A DNA stretch of 64,000 bases from Speluncibacter jeojiensis (GTDB lineage Bacteria; Actinomycetota; Actinomycetes; Mycobacteriales; Mycobacteriaceae). The position numbers and the translations under genes were made by a program. The stretch lies in NCBI RefSeq assembly GCF_029589495.1, contig NZ_JAAIVF010000001.1:1550001-1614000 (forward strand). The letters are read 5' to 3'. Below, one piece after another: positions 45,407 through 54,766 of the stretch. The notes under the pieces were generated by a model. That model ran no database searches and was not told where the DNA came from. It saw only the letters and a list, made by a program, of their open reading frames with translations. Within the stretch, counting starts at the first letter, position 1. Each line of letters opens with the position of its first letter.

Positions 45407-46723
45407 GTGCGCACACCCCGATGGACCAGGCATGCGTCGGCCGCCGCGGCGGCGCTGACCATGACCGCAGCCTGCTACACCGGACTCGCGCCGGCCGCCT
45501 CTGCGCAACAGGCGTCCTTCTACGACTACTCCGGAAGTGCCGCGCTGTCCTCGGTCGACCCCGGGACGGTGCTCGCATCGAGGACCTTCCCGTACCACGT
45601 CACCGGTCTGCCGGTACCGATCACGACGGTGCAGTTGCTGTACCGGACGACCGACGCACAGGGTGCGCCGACGACGAACGTCACCTCGGTACTCAAGCCG
45701 CCCGGCGGGGTCGATCCGACCAGAGCCGTTGCCTACCAGTCGTTCTACGATTCGCTCAACCCCGCAGACGGTCCCTCCCGGGACATCGCCGGCCAGCCCT
45801 CCGGCAAGGGCACGGTCAACACCATCGAAAGCCGCTTCATCGTCGGCATGCTCGCGCAGGGCTACACGGTCATCGTCGCGGACACCGAGGGCCGTAACGC
45901 GGATTTCGCGGCCGGTCCCGAATACGGGATGGCCACCCTCGATTCCGTCCGCGCCGCGACGCGATCCCCGGCCGTCGGCCTGAACTCACGCACCAGGGTG
46001 GGGCTGTTCGGCTACTCGGGTGGGGCGATCGCCACCGCCTGGGCCGCCGCGCTCGCTGCCGGATATGCGCCGGACGTCGACCGCGAACTCGTCGGTGCGG
46101 CGGAGGGCGGCCTGCTGGTCAACCCGGTCCACAACCTCAGCTACGTCAACGGGAGCCGGATGTGGTCCGGTGTCGCGGCGATGGCGATCACCGGCGTCGC
46201 GCGCTCCTACGGCATCGACTTCGCGCCCTACCTCAGTGACTACGGCAAGCAGATCCTCTCGAAGATGCAGACGGCGTCGATCACCGAGGTGATGGGGCAC
46301 TACCCCGGACTGACCTGGCAGCAGATGGCCAAGCCGCAGTATGCCGACCCCGCCGACGTCCCACCACTGATGGAGGCCGTCCGCAAGATCGATCTGGGGC
46401 TCGCACCGACCCCGACCGTTCCGATGTTCATCGGTCAGGGTGCCGACGGGGCCGTGGAGGGGACGCCGAACGACAAGCCCGGTATCGGGCCCGGCGACGG
46501 GGTGATGATCGCCGGTGACGTCCGTGAGCTCGCCCGCCGGTACTGTGCCACCGGCGACCCGCACATCCAGTACGCGCAGTACGACCTGCTCAGCCATTCA
46601 TCCGCGATGGCCGCCTGGCTGCCGGCGGCGTGGCTGTGGCTCAGTGACCGCTTCGCGGGCCGTCCGGCCCCGGCGAACTGCGGACAGATCGCGCCGGGCA
46701 ACCCGCTGACGCCACAGCCGTGA
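45407..46723 (+). CDS. Secreted lipase (secretory lipase/LIP family)
   Basis: A 438-residue exported enzyme. The signal peptide (RTPRWTRHASAAAAALTMTAACYTGLAPAASAQ) is followed by an alpha/beta hydrolase with nucleophile elbow GYSGG in TRVGLFGYSGGAIATAWAAALAAGYAPD, a conserved VADTEGRNADFAAGPEYGMATLDSVRAA, and a catalytic acid/His region near the end (GQGADGAVEGTPND; AQYDLLSHSSAMAAWLP). This is the secretory lipase family common in actinobacteria and fungi, acting on lipid esters outside the cell. I chose GTG at 45407 (GGAGAGGCGG upstream, directly before the signal peptide) over a TTG at 45302. It follows the NRPS by 91 bases, but a role in the siderophore is not implied. Confidence 0.85.
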   Translation: MRTPRWTRHASAAAAALTMTAACYTGLAPAASAQQASFYDYSGSAALSSVDPGTVLASRTFPYHVTGLPVPITTVQLLYRTTDAQGAPTTNVTSVLKPPGGVDPTRAVAYQSFYDSLNPADGPSRDIAGQPSGKGTVNTIESRFIVGMLAQGYTVIVADTEGRNADFAAGPEYGMATLDSVRAATRSPAVGLNSRTRVGLFGYSGGAIATAWAAALAAGYAPDVDRELVGAAEGGLLVNPVHNLSYVNGSRMWSGVAAMAITGVARSYGIDFAPYLSDYGKQILSKMQTASITEVMGHYPGLTWQQMAKPQYADPADVPPLMEAVRKIDLGLAPTPTVPMFIGQGADGAVEGTPNDKPGIGPGDGVMIAGDVRELARRYCATGDPHIQYAQYDLLSHSSAMAAWLPAAWLWLSDRFAGRPAPANCGQIAPGNPLTPQP

Positions 46724-46726
46724 CGG

Positions 46727-47710
46727 TCACTTCGCCGCGTTGACCAGTGCCGGGGTCAGCTTGTCGAGCACGTACGGGATCGACAGCGGCGTCGGCACAT
46801 TGATGCCGGTGCCGGTGGCCAGGTCGACCTTGGCGACCGCACCCTTGCGGACCGCCGGGAGCTCGTCGTAGCCGGGCAGCTGCGCGATCGAGTCCGTGAG
46901 GTTCGCGGGTGAGGTGATCACCAGCAGGTCCGAGTCCAGGTCCCCGAGCCGCTCGGGCGAGAGCGCGGTGCGTCCCGCCGATCCGACCTCGGCGACCAGA
47001 TGCGCCGGCAGCTGCATGCCGAGACGCTCGAACAGCGCGCTGGCGCCGTCCTTCGGGTCGGCGAGGACCATCAGCTGGGTCGGCGAGGCGAGGAACGACG
47101 TGACGAACGTCTTGCCCTTCAGGCCCGGATTCTGCTGTGCGAGTGCGTCGATCTCGCCGTTGACGTCGGCGACGACCTGCTTGGCGCGGTCCTCCCGGTG
47201 CAGGATCCGGCCCATGATCTCGACCTCCTCGTCCCACGGCTCGACCTGTTCGGTGCCGAGGTTGGGGATGGTCGGGGCCAGCTTGCTCAGCTGGTCGTAG
47301 GTCTGCCGGTCGGTGGCGAATCCCGGCGCCAGGATCAGGTCCGGGCGCAGCGCGGCGACCTGCTCGACGATGTCGCCCTTGGCGTCGATCTGCTTCGAAT
47401 CCGCCAGCGCGGCAGGCTCCCACGGGGCGGGCGTGCCGCCGGTGGTCAACGCCACGTTGTCGATGTAGCCGACCGGGGTGACGCCGAGCGACTCGGTCGC
47501 GTCGAGCCATTGGCTGCCCAGGGTGACGATGCGTTGCGGCACACCGGTGATCGTCGTGCTGCCCAGGGTGTGCTCGATGGTGACGGCCGGGCCGGCGGCC
47601 GGGGCGGTGTCGTCGCTGCCGCACGCCGCCACGGTCAGCGCGAGCGCACCGGTGGTCAACGCGACGACGAGACGGCGGATGCTGCGGCCGCCGATGATTC
47701 TGCTGTGCAC
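46727..47710 (-). CDS. Iron-siderophore ABC transporter substrate-binding lipoprotein (FecB/FepB-like)
   Basis: A 327-residue lipoprotein (signal peptide with lipobox TVAAC, Cys about residue 29) that should capture ferric siderophore outside the membrane and deliver it to the FecCD/FecE importer at 13438-16777. The class III binding-protein fold is visible: PQRIVTLGSQWLDATESLGVTPVGYID (first lobe), ALRPDLILAPGFATDRQTYDQLSKLAPTIPNLG, a long connecting helix with EIMGRILHREDRAKQVVADVNGEIDALAQ, and a second lobe. GTG start with GGAGG nine bases upstream. An IdeR-like box at 47744 precedes it. It ends 4 bases from the convergent lipase gene. Confidence 0.92.
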   Translation of the reverse strand: MHSRIIGGRSIRRLVVALTTGALALTVAACGSDDTAPAAGPAVTIEHTLGSTTITGVPQRIVTLGSQWLDATESLGVTPVGYIDNVALTTGGTPAPWEPAALADSKQIDAKGDIVEQVAALRPDLILAPGFATDRQTYDQLSKLAPTIPNLGTEQVEPWDEEVEIMGRILHREDRAKQVVADVNGEIDALAQQNPGLKGKTFVTSFLASPTQLMVLADPKDGASALFERLGMQLPAHLVAEVGSAGRTALSPERLGDLDSDLLVITSPANLTDSIAQLPGYDELPAVRKGAVAKVDLATGTGINVPTPLSIPYVLDKLTPALVNAAK

Positions 47711-47743
47711 GGTGGAAGTCCTCCCTCGATCCGAAAGTTGAAG

Positions 47744-47762
47744 GTAGGTTACCCTCACCTCA
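47744..47762. promoter_or_regulatory. IdeR-like iron box upstream of the siderophore-binding lipoprotein
   Basis: GTAGGTTACCCTCACCTCA keeps the TAGGTTA...CACCT spacing of the IdeR consensus. It lies between the binding-protein start (47710) and the divergent MTB12-like gene (47811), so it may act on both. Confidence 0.65.
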
Positions 47763-47810
47763 CTATGTGTAGCCTCACCTGATCGGTGAGCGAGGAAAGG
47801 CGAGCACGGG

Positions 47811-48575
<765 letters not shown>

Positions 48576-48617
48576 CCCCTCCGCGGCAGGCGATTTACCG
48601 GTCTCGTGCCACAGCGG

Positions 48618-48650
48618 GCCCCGCATTGCGGGACACCCGCAATGCGGGGC
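48618..48650. terminator. Hairpin between convergent MTB12-like and lipoprotein genes
   Basis: Perfect 15-bp stem (GCCCCGCATTGCGGG at 48618-48632, complement at 48636-48650) with a 3-base loop, between the stops at 48575 and 48742. Strong candidate bidirectional terminator. Confidence 0.7.
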
Positions 48651-48741
48651 GCACGGTCGGCGACACGGTCGTAGGGCCTCACCGCGAGGAGGTCCATGAG
48701 CTGGTCCGCGGGACCGATGCGCGACCAGGAGGAATCCGCGG

Positions 48742-49629
48742 TCACCCGTTGGTGATCGCCTGCAGGAACGCCACGGCGACCTGCGGCTGGGCCGCCCCGC
48801 AGTTCGGACACGCCGTACCGCCGTTGGGGACGTTGAGCCAGAATCCGGTGGCGCCGGCCGACCGGGCCGCGCGGTAGACCGCCACCAGATCGCCGGGCTG
48901 GACGCGGCGCCCGTTCGGGTTGGTGCTCAGTCCGGCCAGCACCGGGGCGCCGGGATGCGCCGACCGCGCGGCGGCGACGGCCGCGCCGACGAAGGTGGTG
49001 GCCGCGCCGGTCGCCTCGGTGCTCTGCGACTGGACCTCGAAGGCATCGGCCACCGCGGCGCCGGGGGACACTACCGATTCGATGAACGCGCCGTACCGTG
49101 CGACACCCGACAGCCCCGGGCGCAGCGTTCCCATCAGGTCCACGCCGGGTGTGAAGAGCACCTGCTTGCCGTGGGCGTGTGCGGCGGCGACGGCCCGGCG
49201 CAGCGCGCCGATGGGGTCCTGCTGCTCCGCCTGGGGAGTGCGGGTCCACCTCTCCAGGTCCAGCAGCAGCCAGCGCGTCGAGTCGGGGACCTGCCCGGTG
49301 TCGAGGGCGGCCACCAGCGCATCGGCGCTCGGGAAACTGAACGCCGTCGAGCTCTGCGGCAGATACTTGTTACGCCACACGCGGCGCGCGAGCAGCAGGG
49401 TGGTCGGCCGGTCGAATTCCTGCTCGAGTTGCGCACGCGGCAGCCCGGCCTGCACCAACTTCGGCACCGCCCCCGCGGAGAGGATCCATTGCGGGCCGAC
49501 CTCCGACGACGTCAGCCGCACGCTCGCCGAGTGATCAGCCGATGGGACGGAACCGGCATCGACGCAGCCACCGACCGCCACCATCGCGAGCAGCGCCGCT
49601 GCGGCGGCTGCGCATCGTCTGCTGTCCAC
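48742..49629 (-). CDS. Putative lipoprotein of unknown function
   Basis: A 295-residue protein with a lipoprotein signal (RRCAAAAAALLAMVAVGGC, Cys about residue 22). The mature part reads as an alpha/beta barrel-like fold with strands such as WLLLDLERWT, HGKQVLFTPGVDLMG, AFEVQSQSTE, PVLAGLSTNPNGRRV and GFWLNVPNGG, which may be a TIM barrel related to glycosidase-like proteins. I see no clear catalytic pair. A Cys-x-x-Cys (CPNC) occurs near the C-terminus. GTG start; the short gene at 49639-49812 is just upstream on the same strand, so the two are likely co-transcribed. Confidence 0.65.
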   Translation of the reverse strand: MDSRRCAAAAAALLAMVAVGGCVDAGSVPSADHSASVRLTSSEVGPQWILSAGAVPKLVQAGLPRAQLEQEFDRPTTLLLARRVWRNKYLPQSSTAFSFPSADALVAALDTGQVPDSTRWLLLDLERWTRTPQAEQQDPIGALRRAVAAAHAHGKQVLFTPGVDLMGTLRPGLSGVARYGAFIESVVSPGAAVADAFEVQSQSTEATGAATTFVGAAVAAARSAHPGAPVLAGLSTNPNGRRVQPGDLVAVYRAARSAGATGFWLNVPNGGTACPNCGAAQPQVAVAFLQAITNG

Positions 49630-49638
49630 CCGGTGCGG

Positions 49639-49812
49639 TCAGGTCTGCGGGTCGCAGTGGATGTCGGGATGGTTGGCGAGGGCGTCCAGCCCGTCGCGGT
49701 GCGTGCGCGCGAACACGCCCGCGCCGACGACGCCGGACAACCCGGTGACCAGTGCGACGTTCCGGCTGCGAAGCCACCGGTGATTCGCCTTGATACTGAC
49801 GACTTTCGACAT
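49639..49812 (-). CDS. Small single-pass membrane protein (57 residues), unknown function
   Basis: The ATG at 49812 is preceded by a good ribosome-binding site (GAAGGTGGAACGAC) and opens 58 codons. The product has a basic N-terminus ([18 protein letters not shown]), one hydrophobic segment ([17 protein letters not shown]) and a short polar tail ending [10 protein letters not shown]. It ends 10 bases before the lipoprotein gene start, suggesting one operon. No family recognised. Confidence 0.55.
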   Translation of the reverse strand: MSKVVSIKANHRWLRSRNVALVTGLSGVVGAGVFARTHRDGLDALANHPDIHCDPQT

Positions 49813-50020
49813 GTCGTTCCACCTTCGCCCATCTGGGGAGGATTGTTCGATTGCGCAGATGCCGCGGAAACGGCGGAAGGGACGCTCGGTCCGTCGCGGC
49901 CATCGTATCGCCGGAGGGTTCCCCGGTGAAGGGTGTACGCGGGGTCACCGACACCCGCGGAGGGCTCGGGCGTCTGCGCGCACGGGACAAACGGCACTCG
50001 GGGCCGCCGGTGATGGCACG

Positions 50021-50563
50021 ATGGAGGTCGTGACTTCACCTATCCAGACAGCAACCGCAACGCTGCACACCAATCGTGGCGACATCAAGATCGCGCTGTT
50101 CGGCAACCACGCGCCGAAGACCGTCGCGAACTTCGTCGGCCTGGCCGACGGCAGCAAGGAGTACGGCACCAAGAACGCCCAGGGTGGCGACTCGGGCCCG
50201 TTCTACGACGGCGCGGTCTTCCACCGCGTCATCGACGGGTTCATGATCCAGGGCGGCGACCCGACCGGCACCGGCCGCGGCGGCCCGGGCTACCAGTTCG
50301 AGGACGAGTTCCACCCCGAGCTGCAGTTCAACCGCGGCTACCTGCTGGCCATGGCGAACGCGGGCCCGGGCACCAACGGCTCGCAGTTCTTCATCACGGT
50401 CGGCCAGACGCCGCACCTGAACCGCAAGCACACCATCTTCGGCGAGGTGCTCGACCCCGAGTCCCGCAAGGTCGTCGACGCGATCGCGACCACCGCGACC
50501 GACCGCGCCGATCGCCCGACGGACGCCGTCGTCATCAACAACATCACCGTCGAGCAGGGCTGA
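50021..50563 (+). CDS. ppiA: Peptidyl-prolyl cis-trans isomerase, cyclophilin type (PpiA)
   Basis: A 180-residue cytosolic cyclophilin that speeds proline isomerisation during folding. [100 protein letters not shown] and [12 protein letters not shown] contain all the active-site residues (HR, F/QGGD, NGSQFFI, H). The N-terminal region is nearly identical to M. tuberculosis PpiA as I recall it. Start is ambiguous: ATG at 50021 or GTG at 50030, the latter with GGAGG only 2 bases away. The rhomboid gene begins 2 bases after the stop. Confidence 0.95.
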   Translation: MEVVTSPIQTATATLHTNRGDIKIALFGNHAPKTVANFVGLADGSKEYGTKNAQGGDSGPFYDGAVFHRVIDGFMIQGGDPTGTGRGGPGYQFEDEFHPELQFNRGYLLAMANAGPGTNGSQFFITVGQTPHLNRKHTIFGEVLDPESRKVVDAIATTATDRADRPTDAVVINNITVEQG

Positions 50564-50564
50564 C

Positions 50565-51509
50565 GTGACGCATCCTGGCTGGGGCGGCGGGCAGCCGCCC
50601 GGTGGTCAGCCGCCCCAGCCGGGGTGCTACCGACATCCGGACCGACCCACCGGCCTGTCCTGTGCGCGCTGCGGGCGCCCGGCCTGCCCGGAATGCCTGC
50701 GCGAGGCGTCGGTCGGCTTCCACTGTGTCGACTGTATCGCCACCGACCAGCGCAGCCATGCCACCGCCCGGACCGTCAGCGGCGCGCCGATGCCCACCGC
50801 CGGCACCCACACACCGCCGCGCCCGGTCATCACCTATCTGCTGATCGCGGTCAACACCGCGATCTTCCTGGCGACCGCAGCGCAGGCGGGCAGCCTGCTG
50901 AACAACCAGCACAGCAAGCTGTTCATCGACCTCGCGCTGTATCCGCCGGCGGTCGTGCTCGGCGACTACTGGCGGCTGATCGGCAGCGGGTTCCTGCACT
51001 ACGGCCCGCTGCACCTGCTGGTCAACATGTATGCGCTCTACATCGTCGGCCGCGACTGTGAGCTGGTGCTCGGCAAGGCGCGCTACGCCGCCGTGTACGC
51101 CGTCTCACTGATCGGCGGGTCCGCGACCGTCATGTTCGGGCCGCTCAACGCGGTGACCGCCGGCGCTTCCGGTGCCATCTTCGGCATCTTCGGCTGTGTG
51201 CTGATCATCCTGCTGCGGCTGCGCCGCAGCCCGACCGCCATCCTCGCGATCATCGTCATCAACGTGATCATCAGCGTGACGTTGCCGGGGATCTCGTGGC
51301 TCGGCCACCTCGGCGGGCTGGCGGCCGGCACCATCGCGACCGCCGGTCTGCTCTTCGCGCCGAAGGTGCTGCAGTTCGTCGGCGTCCACCAGCCGACTGC
51401 CAAGACGGTCGTCGCCACCGGATGGGCCGTCATCGCCGCGGTAGGCCTGCTGGCCGTCGCCATGATCGTCTGGCGGATCGTCGACCTGCGGGCCCTGGTC
51501 GGGCCCTGA
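50565..51509 (+). CDS. Rhomboid-family intramembrane serine protease with N-terminal zinc-binding region
   Basis: A 314-residue membrane protein. The N-terminus has a B-box-like zinc pattern (CYRHPDRPTGLSCARCGRPACPECLREASVGFHCVDC, about 22-58). Six or seven transmembrane helices follow, with the rhomboid dyad intact: Ser202 in TAGASGAIFG and His248 in WLGHLGG, plus HYGPLHLLVNMYAL in the first part of the core. It should cleave transmembrane substrates. Starting 2 bases after ppiA, it is probably co-transcribed with it. Such zinc-finger rhomboids next to ppiA are a common actinobacterial arrangement. Confidence 0.9.
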   Translation: MTHPGWGGGQPPGGQPPQPGCYRHPDRPTGLSCARCGRPACPECLREASVGFHCVDCIATDQRSHATARTVSGAPMPTAGTHTPPRPVITYLLIAVNTAIFLATAAQAGSLLNNQHSKLFIDLALYPPAVVLGDYWRLIGSGFLHYGPLHLLVNMYALYIVGRDCELVLGKARYAAVYAVSLIGGSATVMFGPLNAVTAGASGAIFGIFGCVLIILLRLRRSPTAILAIIVINVIISVTLPGISWLGHLGGLAAGTIATAGLLFAPKVLQFVGVHQPTAKTVVATGWAVIAAVGLLAVAMIVWRIVDLRALVGP

Positions 51510-51524
51510 GGTTCGGGCCTCAGG
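51505..51524 (+). terminator. Weak hairpin at the end of the rhomboid gene
   Basis: CCTGAGG (51505-51511, overlapping the stop) pairs with CCTCAGG (51518-51524) around a 6-base loop. The following ~195 bases to 51720 show no gene or other structure that I can see. Confidence 0.35.
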
Positions 51525-51720
51525 TCGGCTCGGGTCAGGGTGCGACGCTCCGACCCGCAACTCCCGCCCGCTGATACTGCGGCCCGGCGGCGTCGGTGCG
51601 GTGGGGCCGTTCGGTCCGGAAGAATTGCGTGACGGCACCGTCGCCCGCAGCTGATTTCGACAACCAGTGATCATCGCCGAGCTCGAGGAAGCAGGGTCGG
51701 CTGCGCCCCGGGGATCACGC

Positions 51721-52509
51721 CTACGCCGATCCCGAACTGCCGGCGAACGGGATCGGCAGCGACATCGGCAGCGGCCCGTTCTCCTCGGTCGCGCCGGTCG
51801 GGCCGAGCGTCACCCGGGACATGTCCTGGCAGGTCTTCGACTTCCAGCCGCCGGTGTACTTGCCGGCTCCGGTGTTCGACGCGGGGATGCCGAACAGCAT
51901 CTTCGAGTACTTGGCGTCCGAGCAGACGGTCTTCGGGTTGTTCCAGTCGAAGTACTCGGTCCAGGAGATGAACGAGCCCTTCGCGAGGGTGGCGACGCCG
52001 GGCAGTGTGATCGTGCCGAGGGTGGTGGAGGTTCCCGCGGTGGCGTCCTGCACGGTGAACGTCCACGCGGTGCCGGCTCGGTCGCGGTCGATGTGGAGGT
52101 TGTAGAGGTGTCCGGCGATCGGGCGGATGTTCGCGCGGCAGGTCTCCCCGGTGCCGCCCTCGTTGAACCGCTGGCAGTAGCTGCCGGGAGAGCCGGCGAC
52201 GCCGGAGACACCGTTCCAGATCGACGCGAGGAACATGCCGCCGCCGTTGGCGTGGGTCTGCAGCCCGAAGTAGCCGCCGACCTTGGCGACCCCGGCGAAC
52301 GAGAACTGGTTGGACCAGAAGGCGTTGTACTTGCCGGGATCCACCTGCAGCGTCATCGGGATCGTCACCGACGTCGGGTTCGCGGGGACCGACCAGCCGG
52401 CGTAGGTGCCGGGGGTCTGTCCGGTGGCGGCGTTCGCGGCGGACGGGGTCAACAGCACCGCCGCTGCGAGCCCGGCCGCGATCACGAGCGCTCTCCTGAT
52501 GATCGGCAT
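51721..52509 (-). CDS. Secreted protein, DUF3472-like
   Basis: A 262-residue exported protein. Signal peptide RRALVIAAGLAAAVLLTPSAANA, then a beta-rich mature domain: YAGWSVPANPTSVTIPMTLQVDPGKYNAFWSNQFSF, VGGYFGLQTHANGGGMFLASIWNG, GTGETCRANIRPIAGHLYNLHIDRDRAGTAWTFTVQDA, and SWTEYFDWNNPKTVCSDAKYSKMLFGIPAS. The strand-rich pattern with a central G-Y-x-G-x-Q and W-rich turns resembles the DUF3472 family of secreted actinobacterial proteins, which have no known activity. Four cysteines could form two disulfides. ATG at 52509 with AAAGG upstream. Transcribed alone; the 246 bases to the next gene hold no recognised feature. Confidence 0.65.
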   Translation of the reverse strand: MPIIRRALVIAAGLAAAVLLTPSAANAATGQTPGTYAGWSVPANPTSVTIPMTLQVDPGKYNAFWSNQFSFAGVAKVGGYFGLQTHANGGGMFLASIWNGVSGVAGSPGSYCQRFNEGGTGETCRANIRPIAGHLYNLHIDRDRAGTAWTFTVQDATAGTSTTLGTITLPGVATLAKGSFISWTEYFDWNNPKTVCSDAKYSKMLFGIPASNTGAGKYTGGWKSKTCQDMSRVTLGPTGATEENGPLPMSLPIPFAGSSGSA

Positions 52510-52755
52510 GCGAGAAACCTTTGCTGCGTGGAGGAATCGGATTCGGACGCCGGCCGTGCCGCGCCTGGATGGTTCAGTCTTACCACCCCGACACCGGCGT
52601 ACGGCGTGTCCGATCCCCGGCAGCGGCGGGCTGCTGTGCCATTTCACAGATTCCCATGTGGTCCATCCGCACTGGTCTGCTGGTGCTGTGGCTACTTCGC
52701 GAAATGTGCTGGTGGACAGGATTGTGACGGTCGTGCTGCGCTTGCTGATCGGCAG

Positions 52756-53658
52756 CTATCGGGCCGCACGCAGGTCGGCGATGACGATCTTCTTCATGCC
52801 GAGCATCGCCTGATACGCGGCCGGGGTGATCAGCAGTTCGTCCATCGCCTGCGGAACCACCTGCCAGCTGAGCCCGAACCGGTCGACACACCAGCCGCAT
52901 TGCTCGGCCTCCGGAACCGTCGACAGCGCCTCCCACAGCCGATCCAGCTCGTCCTGATCGACGCAGCTCACCTGCAGAGAGTTTCCGGGGGTGAACGAGA
53001 AGTCCTGCTCGACACCGGAATCCATCGCGACGAACCACTGCCCGGCCAGCGTGAAGTCGGAATACATCAGGGCCTCCGGGGTGGCCGGGCCGGACTGGGC
53101 GCCGTACGGAGCCTGCATGCCGACCCGGGAGTCCGGCAGCAGCGACGTGTAGTGCTCGATCGCCTCGCCGGCGCGGTTCTGCGCCGCTCCGCAGAAGAGC
53201 AGCGACGGCATCAGGAACGGACGCGAATCGCCGTCGGGATTCGGCTCGAACAACTGCCAGTTGACCCCGAACCGGTCCTCGACCCACCCGTAACGGGGGC
53301 TGAACGGATACTCGCCCAACGGCATCCGGACCTCGCCGCCGCCGACCAGATGTTCCCAGGTCGCATCCAGCCGCGCCCGGGCCTCGGAGTCCCGGGACGG
53401 GTCGAAGTTCAGCGTGAACGACATCGCCCCGTTGGGCCGGAACTCCGACCCCGCATTGATAAGCGACAGCGTGTGGCCACCCACCTCGACCTCGACGACC
53501 AGCGGGAGACCCGCCAGTTGCCGCTGGAAGTCGGGCAGGCCGTCGTCCGGGTAGCTGGCGGCGACCCGCGACGTCGTCTCCGGCAGCGCGGCCGCATAGA
53601 ACTCGCCCGCCTCGGCGGCATCGCCCGCGAACCACAGATTGGGGACGATCTTCTGCAT
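52756..53658 (-). CDS. Tandem VOC (PhnB / 3-demethylubiquinone methyltransferase-like) protein
   Basis: A 300-residue protein of two glyoxalase-like domains (about 1-145 and 150-290). Each carries the PhnB-type pattern: NLWFAGDAAEAGEFYAAALPETTSRV ... VEVGGHTLSLINAG ... YGWVEDRFGVNWQLF in the first and LLFCGAAQNRAGEAIEHYTSLLPDSRVG ... CGWCVDRFGLSWQVVPQAM in the second. Despite the database name, members have no proven methyltransferase activity. ATG at 53658 is preceded by GGGAGG. No partner gene is evident. Confidence 0.82.
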   Translation of the reverse strand: MQKIVPNLWFAGDAAEAGEFYAAALPETTSRVAASYPDDGLPDFQRQLAGLPLVVEVEVGGHTLSLINAGSEFRPNGAMSFTLNFDPSRDSEARARLDATWEHLVGGGEVRMPLGEYPFSPRYGWVEDRFGVNWQLFEPNPDGDSRPFLMPSLLFCGAAQNRAGEAIEHYTSLLPDSRVGMQAPYGAQSGPATPEALMYSDFTLAGQWFVAMDSGVEQDFSFTPGNSLQVSCVDQDELDRLWEALSTVPEAEQCGWCVDRFGLSWQVVPQAMDELLITPAAYQAMLGMKKIVIADLRAAR

Positions 53659-53766
53659 GACGAGCCTCCCTGGGCTGCTGGTGCGTGCGTGTTCCAGGGT
53701 GAGGGGTACCGGCTGTCTGCACAACAGCAATGGGTAGATCAACCGGCCGCGGCCGGGCCGTATCGC

Positions 53767-54663
53767 CTACGCCGAGGCGTCGCCGACGTGCCGGACCGGG
53801 CAGCTGCGGGGGAAGGTGCCGAGCTCGTCGACCCGGTAGCCGTCCGGATACGTGCGGATGTACGGCAGTTCCGAGGTGCGCAGCGGCCGGGTGCGCGGTG
53901 GCAGGAACCGGACCACCCGGCCGCGCAGCCGTAGGGCACCGTCGACCAGTGCGCACTCGAGTGCGGTCGGGCGCCGGTAGTGAAGCGCGTCGGCCAGTCG
54001 CCGGTCCATGACCGCCCGGGCCAGTCGCTTGGCGAGCCGCGCCGGCAGCCGATCGTTCGGTGGATAGGTCGTCATCAGGTCGAGGGTCGCGTCGGCGACC
54101 GCGGCCCCGCCGGCCGAGTACGCGAAGTGCGTGGCCTCGAAGTCGTCGTAGAAGCGCTCGAACGCACCGTAGGTGGTCGGGACGTCCTTGATGCCCATCC
54201 GGCGCCCGACGTTGTGCATGTGGTTGACCATCGCGGTGATCTCGTGGTCGCTCACCCGCCGCCACCCGTAGCGCTGCACCCAGCGGATCGGCCCGACCAC
54301 CAGGGTCGCGAGCGTGTAGAGCATGTCGTCGTTGGAGATCTCGTACGCCCCGTGCATGTGGTTGAGGCGGCGGAACGCCTGGCGGCCGACCTCGCTGTCG
54401 AGGTCGTGCTCGATGAAGGTGCCCAGGATCAGCGCGGTGTCGTCGACCCGCTTCTGGGTGTGCTCGGTGTACTCGGCGGTCTCCGCGAGCAGCTCCCCGA
54501 TGGTCGGCACCGCGAAGGTGCGGAACTGCGCGAGCGCACCGGACTGGAACATGTCCCAAGGGAATTCGTGGAAGTGGAGGATCCGTACGATCTCCTGGCA
54601 CTGCGTCTGAGCGTCCAACGCGTCGATCGTGCGCTTCCAGTGGTAGCGATTGCGCGCGCCCAT
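53767..54663 (-). CDS. MpaB/DUF2236-family oxygenase-like protein
   Basis: A 298-residue protein of the latex-clearing-protein/MpaB-like haem oxygenase family: FPWDMFQSGALAQFRTFAVPTIGELLAETAEYTEHTQKRVDDTALILGTFIEHDLDSEVGRQAFRRLNHMHGAYEISNDDMLYTLATLVVGPIRWVQRYGWRRVS, containing the conserved R-x-x-H-x-x-x-Y and helical D/H motifs of the family. Substrate unknown. ATG at 54663 follows AAGGGTG. It diverges from a TetR regulator gene with an operator-like repeat between, so it is a likely target of that regulator. Confidence 0.8.
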   Translation of the reverse strand: MGARNRYHWKRTIDALDAQTQCQEIVRILHFHEFPWDMFQSGALAQFRTFAVPTIGELLAETAEYTEHTQKRVDDTALILGTFIEHDLDSEVGRQAFRRLNHMHGAYEISNDDMLYTLATLVVGPIRWVQRYGWRRVSDHEITAMVNHMHNVGRRMGIKDVPTTYGAFERFYDDFEATHFAYSAGGAAVADATLDLMTTYPPNDRLPARLAKRLARAVMDRRLADALHYRRPTALECALVDGALRLRGRVVRFLPPRTRPLRTSELPYIRTYPDGYRVDELGTFPRSCPVRHVGDASA

Positions 54664-54722
54664 GCGGATCACCCTTCGCGTTCCGTCGTCCGAGCCATGC
54701 TGCCGAGCCGAACAGTCGAGAT

Positions 54723-54748
54723 GAGACCATTAACCGCGTTTAAGTCTC
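54723..54748. promoter_or_regulatory. Operator-like inverted repeat between MpaB-like and TetR genes
   Basis: GAGAC (54723-54727) and GTCTC (54744-54748) flank TTAACCGCGTTTAA, an imperfect palindrome. The site lies in the 103-base spacer between divergent starts at 54663 and 54767, typical for a TetR operator controlling both genes. Confidence 0.5.
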
Positions 54749-54766
54749 ACGTGTCAAGATGGGCGC

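Noticed and set aside
45407-46723. Secreted lipase considered as the missing thioesterase of the NRPS
   Set aside because: It has a Sec signal peptide and the secretory lipase layout, so it acts outside the cell and cannot service a cytosolic synthetase.
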